From Amphiduros pacificus (Eukaryota; Annelida; Polychaeta; Phyllodocida; Hesionidae), in assembly GCA_949316495.1 (NCBI GenBank), contig OX439012.1:2325059-2389058 (forward strand): a DNA stretch of 64,000 nt, read 5' to 3'. Each line of letters starts with the position of its first letter. Position 1 is the stretch's first letter. The notes under the pieces are model-generated. The model saw only the letters and a list, made by a program, of their open reading frames with translations, did not search any database and was not told the DNA's origin. A program made the position numbers and the translations under genes. Below are positions 58,370-64,000 of the stretch, one piece after another.

Positions 58370-59040
58370 ACAAGGCAAGACAAGGCAAGACAAGGCAAGA
58401 CAAGGCAAGACAAGGCCTCTCAGGAATCCTCTCCTGGTCTCCTGCCCCAGATGAATCCTCTCCTGGTCTCCTACCTCAGAGGAATCCTCTCCTGGTCTCC
58501 TGTCTCAGAGGAATCCTCTCCTGGTCTCCTGCCCCAGAGGAATCCTCTCCTGGTCTCCTGCCCCAGAGGAATCCTCTCCTGGTCTCCTGCCTCACAGGAA
58601 TCCTCTCCTGGTCTCCTGCCTCACAGGAATCCTCTCCTGGTCTCCTGCCCCAGAGGAATCCTCTCCTGGTCTCCTGCCTCAGAGGAATCCTCTCCTGGTC
58701 TCCTGCCCCAGAGGAATCCTCTCCTGGTCTCCTGCCCCAGAGGAATCCTCCCCTGGTCTCCTACCTCAGAGGAATCCTCTCCTGGTCTCCTACCTCAGAG
58801 CAGAGGAATCCTCTCCTGGTCTCCTGTCCCAGAGGAATCCTCTCCTGGTCTCCTGCCCCAGAGGAATCCTCTCCTGGTCTCCTACCTCAGAGGAATCCTC
58901 TCCTGGTCTCCTGTCCCAGAGGAATCCTCTCCTGGTCTCCTGCCTCACAGGAATCCTCTCCTGGTCTCCTGTCCCAGAGGAACCCTGTCCTGGTCTCCTG
59001 GTCTTCTGTCCCAGAGGAATCCTCTCCTGGTCTCCTGCCA
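58370..59040. repeat. 10-bp then 30-bp minisatellites; stop-free array
   Basis: AGACAAGGCA is repeated about five times (58370-58412). It is followed by about 21 copies of a 30-bp unit, CAGAGGAATCCTCTCCTGGT plus CTCCTGCCCC, in which AGAGGAATCCTCT is a perfect inverted repeat. All plus frames are open; the 251-codon frame starting at 58354 is a consequence of the repeats and lacks gene context. Confidence 0.93.
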
Positions 59041-60186
59041 AGTCTTTGTTTCATGAACAATCATCAACGGAACAAGTCTCACAGGAAAAAAAACAGAACA
59101 ACAACATAACATGAATGTACAATTTTGTTGGGCACAGATCTGCAATTCTTTCCCCATAAATCTCAACAATGAGCAGTGAAAGGACTGAAGTTTTTCATCT
59201 GTCAAAAGAGTAATCTTGGCATAATGTTGACCACACAGGTGAACCATACCTCAGTCACTGATCACACAGGTGATAAATACATCATAAGCCAACATGGGAA
59301 ATTGGCTGGGGCTAATATCATTACATGATTTAAAAAAAAAAAAAATTATATTATAACATGATTTTTTTTCCAGTCTGGTGTTTATTATTTATTTTAAACA
59401 CTGATTCATCGCAGGAAGAGAGACTTGTACAGAGTTGACATGATCCAGACCTACGACCACAAAGGGTTAAGTACATGATGGCATGGGAGGTTAAATGCGG
59501 GCATCTGATGTGAAATCATCCCGGTGCATTGAGCGCTACGTGAGGCGGCCATCTTTGTGCCATGGATACCACAACCACACACAAACTCTACCTTCCCTCC
59601 TCATTAAAGCCATTTCACCATAATATGTACATTTATTCTACAAAATCAAGACCCACATTTTCATCATCACAGAATTTGCACAGCATTATTTAGGCAACAG
59701 GGACACGAATGGTCATGAGTGATGTGATATATATATACGGTAAATGTGACAGAATAGATGCCTGCCTTCAATCACAGAGATTAGATGGGATGACGATCCT
59801 GGACGCAACCTTTCATCCAGGCACTCAATATTTTAAATTATCTACAATTCATATGATCAATAATTTCTTAGATCTATATATTAAGCTGATGGAATTATGT
59901 TTTCACATTGCAATGTTCACATTCAGATGTGTGGACCTGTCTGATGTGAAGAATACACATGTCAACTTTTGATAAGACCCCTATAACAATTTTATCTGGA
60001 GCTATTTTCATGTCTCCTATTATAACTTGGCAAAATTGCTATGTGTGTTTATGGTGTGCAGGAAAATGGGTCAAACACAGTACAGTCTGCCAACAGTGCC
60101 CAGAAAAATACATCATTATTGAGGAACCATTCTAACACAGATAACGCTACCCAGAAATGATACCAGACCCACTTAGCACAGAGCAC
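59041..60186. other. Unique DNA, nothing genic recognised
   Basis: An A/T homopolymer tract lies at about 59331-59371. The open frame at 59709-59972 on the plus strand has no splice support. Confidence 0.4.
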
Positions 60187-60234
60187 AGCCCCCACCCCCC
60201 ACCACAGCCCCCCCACCCCCCACCCCCCACCAGG
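60187..60234 (-). repeat. C-rich tract; strong G-quadruplex candidate on minus strand
   Basis: The plus strand is runs of 5-7 C separated by A or CACA. The minus strand therefore has several G5-G7 runs with 1-6-base loops, the classic dense G-quadruplex pattern, on the strand that the putative long gene would use as RNA. Confidence 0.8.
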
Positions 60235-60889
60235 AGATTTACCAATATAATCAACATCTTAATATTTTTACCTCTGCACATAATTGATACAATAAAAATT
60301 TTACATTTTAAATGATGTAATTAAACTTGCTCATCGAAGCGTTCATGATATCAATATAGATCTCCATTCTGGCTAACATTTCTACCCCTATCTGGGTGCC
60401 CCCTTTCATTGTGATACCAGCATATCAGCGTCCACTCATCCCCAATTATAACGAAATCTGAATGGTAATAGAAGGATATAGACACACACTTTATCATTAT
60501 GTCTGTGGTGTGGGAGCATCAATCTCTCCATATCTCTCCAATACTAAAAGATAGCAAGACAAAGAAAATACATTCTCTTTATACTGATTCCAACAGTTCC
60601 CAGTGCAGAGGTTTATTCTCTGATTATATTTTTTTATGAAAAAAAGGAAAACATTATAAATCAAGGAACAGTTCTTTTTTTGTGAAAAAAAAAGAAAACA
60701 AATATGTTATAAATCAGGGAAAATGTCCCCTGGAGCAATGTCGGCAAGTTGCAAAGGGGGTACCTGAATTACCCAGTATTTTGGTCAACTTTTCATCAAT
60801 ATGTGTAGATCACAATTCTATATAAATGTGACCATTAATATTCCCAATAATCGCTCTCCGTATAACATTAACCTTAACCCCCAGTTAAG

Positions 60890-60950
60890 ATAACTGGGGG
60901 GGTTGTCAACAGATAACTGGGGGTTATCAACAGATAACTGGGGGTTTTCA
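60890..60950. repeat. 24-bp triplication with G5 runs
   Basis: CAACAGATAACTGGGGGTT is present in three near copies; the flanking CCCCCAGTTAAGATAACTGG forms an inverted repeat with the first. Confidence 0.8.
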
Positions 60951-61801
60951 ACAAATTGTGCAGAAATGGAAATACAAACTTTCCAAATTAATAGTCAACA
61001 GAAATTATGCTATGAGAACTTTGATGTCTTGTGTGCATGCTTGATTGCACCTTGTTGTACTTGGAACTGGTTAATCTTTTGTTAATGGCCACAGACTGTA
61101 GGAATTTCCCATGACTAATGGTTGGAATGTGGGCTATGGTGGGCCGTGATTATGAGCGTGGCTGAGATCTGGGGAACAGAGCCAGGTGTCCAGGTGTCAC
61201 ACACCGCTGACAGGTGGGAAACCAATAAATCAATCCCAAATCAGCCAGCTGGAAAATGTAAATCATGCAAATAGCCTGGGAACTGTCTAGACCTGATGTA
61301 ACGATGACGTAACTGTGATTGGTTTAATTTGTAGGATGGAGGTTTATGAATATTAATCAGCTACAATTTACATCAATATGAGAGTTTCCCACTGGAATGG
61401 TATTAGCAATAGTTTATCCAACACCTAAGATCCACAAGCCTGAATAAAAGAAACTCAGCGTGGCCATAACATTTTAAAGTGTGGGAGACTGCGTATATAT
61501 GCTGAACTGCCCTGGTATTTCTTCAGACCAGGTCATCCTATGGGCATGAATGCAAGATATATTAAAGTCATTAAGATAAACATATATATGTATTTTCAAT
61601 TTCAAGTAAATTTATGTGAGGATACTGCGATTTTATACACATTAGCATTGAAGGCAGTTTTGAGCACATTGGCCCTGCCCCAAGGCTGTAGTGATACGGT
61701 GGGATCTACCCTGAGGTTGATTCCACCACTGCTACAGGACAGGGATATGTGCGATATGTAGGTGGCTTGTATCCAGTCTCCAGACTGGCACTGCCCATGA
61801 T
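60951..61801. other. Unique DNA, nothing recognised
   Basis: No exon, RNA gene or repeat is supported here. Confidence 0.4.
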
Positions 61802-62590
61802 CTCAGATATCTGGGATATAAAGTGGACCAATCCCAGGCCCTGCACTCTATCTGAGATATAAAGTGGACCAATCCCAGGCCCTGCACTCTATCTGGGATA
61901 TAAAGTGGACCAATCCCAGGCCCTGCACTCTATCTGAGATATAAAGTGGACCAATCCCGGGCCCTGCACTCTATCTGAGATATAAAGTGGACCAATCCCG
62001 GGCCCTGCACTCTATCTGAGATATAAAGTGGACCAGTCCCAGGCCCTGCACTCTATCTGAGATATAAAGTGGACCAGTCCCAGGCCCTGCACTCTATCTG
62101 GGATATAAAGTGGACCAATCCCAGGCCCTGCACTCTATCTGAGATGTAAAGTGGACCAATCCCAGGCCCTGCACTCTATCTGAGATATAAAGTGGACCAA
62201 TCCCAGGCACTGCACTCTATCTGAGATATAAAGTGGACCAATCCCAGGCCCTGCACTCTATCTGAGATATAAAGTGTACCAGTCCCAGGCCCTGCACTCT
62301 ATCTGGGATATAAAGTGGACCAATCCCGGGCCCTGCACTCTATCTGGGATGTAAAGTGGACCGGTCCCAGGCCCTGCACTCTATCTGAGATATACAGTGG
62401 ACCAGTCCCAGGCCCTGCACTCTATCTGAGATATAACATGGACCAATCCCAGGCCCTGCACTCTATCTGAGATATAAAGTGGACCAATCCCAGGCCCTGC
62501 ACTCTATCTGAGATATGAAGTGGACCAATCCCAGGCCCTGCACTCTATCTAAGATATTAAGTGGACCAATCCCAGGCCCTGCACTCTATC
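61802..62590. repeat. 41-bp minisatellite with TATAAAG in each copy, about 19 copies
   Basis: TATCTGAGATATAAAGTGGA then CCAATCCCAGGCCCTGCACTC gives a 41-bp unit. Most copies contain ATATAAAG, a TATA-box-like word, and CCAAT lies 8 bases downstream of it in the majority. Confidence 0.96.
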
Positions 62591-62944
62591 TGAGTGTACC
62601 AGGCCTTGCACATACCTGCAAACATCACTCAGTCTGGAATAAAGGCCATCATTATGGTATATTACTATTCCAAGTCAATAATATTCAGATTCCCACGGTG
62701 TAGAACTGTCTACATGTTACGATGTCACCCCTGATGGAAATCAGCATGTCACCTGTCATCTCTATGTGAAAATAGTGGTGTGTTTGAATGGGAATGTACG
62801 GTACTTATGCTATAGTTTTTGCTGGGAGAATATGGTATGTCACTGGCATTGTGTCAAACAGGTAAGAAACTGCTGTCCAAATTTAGCACTGAACTTCGCT
62901 GCCAGGTAAAATGTTTCAGTTGGTGACATATCATTTCACCACAA
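62591..62944. other. Unique DNA, weak plus-strand exon-like segment
   Basis: On the plus strand a CTTATGCTATAG acceptor-like site is followed by 47 open bases (FLLGEYGMSLALCQT) and the donor CAAACAG-GTAAGAAA near 62861. It is too short to call an exon. Confidence 0.25.
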
Positions 62945-63896
62945 AGACATACGTGATGGTTTGTTGATATATTTGACATACGTGATGGTGTGTTGATATA
63001 TTTGACATACGTGATGGTTTGTTGATATATTTGACATACGTGATGGTTTGTTGATCTATTTGACATACGTGATGGTTTGTTGATCTATTTGACATACGTG
63101 ATGGTGTGTTGATATATTTGACATACATGATGGTTTGTTGATCTATTTGACATACGTGATGGTTTGTTGATATATTTGACATACGTGATGGTTTGTTGAT
63201 CTATTTGACATACGTGATGGTGTGTTGATCTATTTGACATACGTGATGGTGTGTTGATATATTTGACATACGTGATGGTTTGTTGATCTATTTGACATAC
63301 GTGATGGTTTGTTGATCTATTTGACATACGTGATGGTTTGTTGATCTATTTGACATACGTGATGGTGTGTTGATCTATTTGACATAGGTGATGGTTTGTT
63401 GATCTATTTGACATACGTGATGGTTTGTTGATATATTTGACATACGTGATGGTGTGTTGATATATTTGACATACGTGATGGTTTGTTGATATATTTGACA
63501 TACGCGATGGTTTGTTGATATATTTGACATAGGTGATGGTTTGTTGATATATTTGACATAGGTGATGGTTTGTTGATATATTTGACAGACGAGATGGTTT
63601 GTTGATCTATTTGACATACGAGATGGTTTGTTGATCTATTTGACATACGAGATGGTTTGTTGATATATTTGACATATGCGATGGCTTGTTGATCGTTTTG
63701 ACATACGTGATGGTGTGTTGATATATTTGACATACGTGATGGTTTGTTGATATATTTGACATAGGTGATGGTTTGTTGATCAATATATTTGACATAGGTG
63801 ATGGCTTGTTGATCTATTTGACAGACGTGATGGTTTGTTGATCTATTTGACATACGAGATGGTTTGTTGATATATTTGACATACGTGATGGTTTGT
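62945..63896. repeat. 29-bp minisatellite with TACGTG, about 33 copies
   Basis: CATACGTGATGGTTTGTTGA then TATATTTGA repeats every 29 bp, with TATATT and TCTATT alternatives and CATAGG or CATACGAG variants. The minus strand is open in long stretches (NKPSRMSNIST-like), a repeat artefact. Many copies hold ACGTG. Confidence 0.96.
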
Positions 63897-63904
63897 ATGT
63901 TTAG

Positions 63905-64000
63905 CCCCCAATGCTACAAGCTTGCATGCTTACTGCCACGACCAGATATATGTTTGTCCCTCAATGCTACAAGCTTGCACGCTTACTGCCACGACCAGAT
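63905..64000. repeat. 53-bp tandem repeat cut by window end
   Basis: AATGCTACAAGCTTGCATGC and CTTACTGCCACGACCAGAT occur twice with a 53-bp period, and the second copy is cut at base 64000. The array probably continues to the right. Confidence 0.85.

Noticed and set aside
58354-59109. 251-codon plus-strand frame with an ATG
   Set aside because: It is made of a 10-bp and a 30-bp minisatellite, other frames are open too, and no promoter, splice site or domain is visible.

Overview
The window reads as nuclear DNA of a metazoan, probably a marine invertebrate. A lophotrochozoan or mollusc-like genome is my guess, not a demonstrated identity. It is AT-rich, has no long uninterrupted genes, no operons and no ribosomal RNA, and carries eukaryotic splice signals. 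It also holds dispersed elements with nuclear-receptor half-sites and GACAGACA-type tails, of a style I associate with mollusc genomes, and short DNA-transposon and tRNA-derived remnants. About 18-19 kb of 64 kb (near 29 %) is tandem minisatellite, in more than 30 arrays with different monomers. The long open frames in the window lie almost entirely inside these arrays and are by-products of repeats without stop codons.

Coding signal is thin and almost all on the minus strand, so I read the window mostly as introns of one or more long minus-strand genes. The best-supported coding pieces are a first coding exon at 27318-27524 (strong Kozak ATG, donor) and an 81-bp internal exon at 3895-3975 (strong acceptor and donor). 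Both junctions are phase 0, and joined they resemble the start of a PTB/PID-type domain. Between them lie weaker exon candidates at 15029-15274, 10211-10380, 9978-10094 and 5629-5743. Upstream are 53117-53152, 51685-51729 and 51030-51110 (all phase 0 at both ends), and 41844-41965 and 41560-41677. I cannot prove that these belong to one transcript; several neighbouring phases disagree.

Layout, left to right: a 77-bp satellite (1-1803); intronic DNA with exon candidates and arrays of 13, 44, 28-31, 20, 29 and 20 bp (3.9-15 kb); a long inverted repeat (15.5-15.8 kb); a 24-bp array; a composite 47/34-bp array with an 857-bp higher-order period (17.1-19.1 kb); a 2.85-kb array of about 110 copies of a 26-mer carrying the AP-1 heptamer TGAGTCA (23.6-26.5 kb); the first coding exon (27.5 kb); pyrimidine-rich and G-rich low-complexity tracts (32-36 kb); arrays of 54 and 43 bp (37-39 kb); a possible recursive-splice exon (47.5 kb); a 435-bp mariner-like MITE with a minisatellite next to it that reuses its terminal sequence (49.7-50.3 kb); arrays of 38, 106, 33, 59, 20, 30, 41 and 29 bp (52.5-63.9 kb); and the start of a 53-bp array at the right edge.

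The most unusual themes are minisatellites whose monomers contain regulatory- or splice-like words (AP-1, TATAAA, AATAAA, 5' splice sites), one array that seems to copy an exon-intron boundary, one that seems seeded by a transposon end, and splice-site juxtapositions of the recursive-splicing type. All functional readings here are inference from sequence alone.
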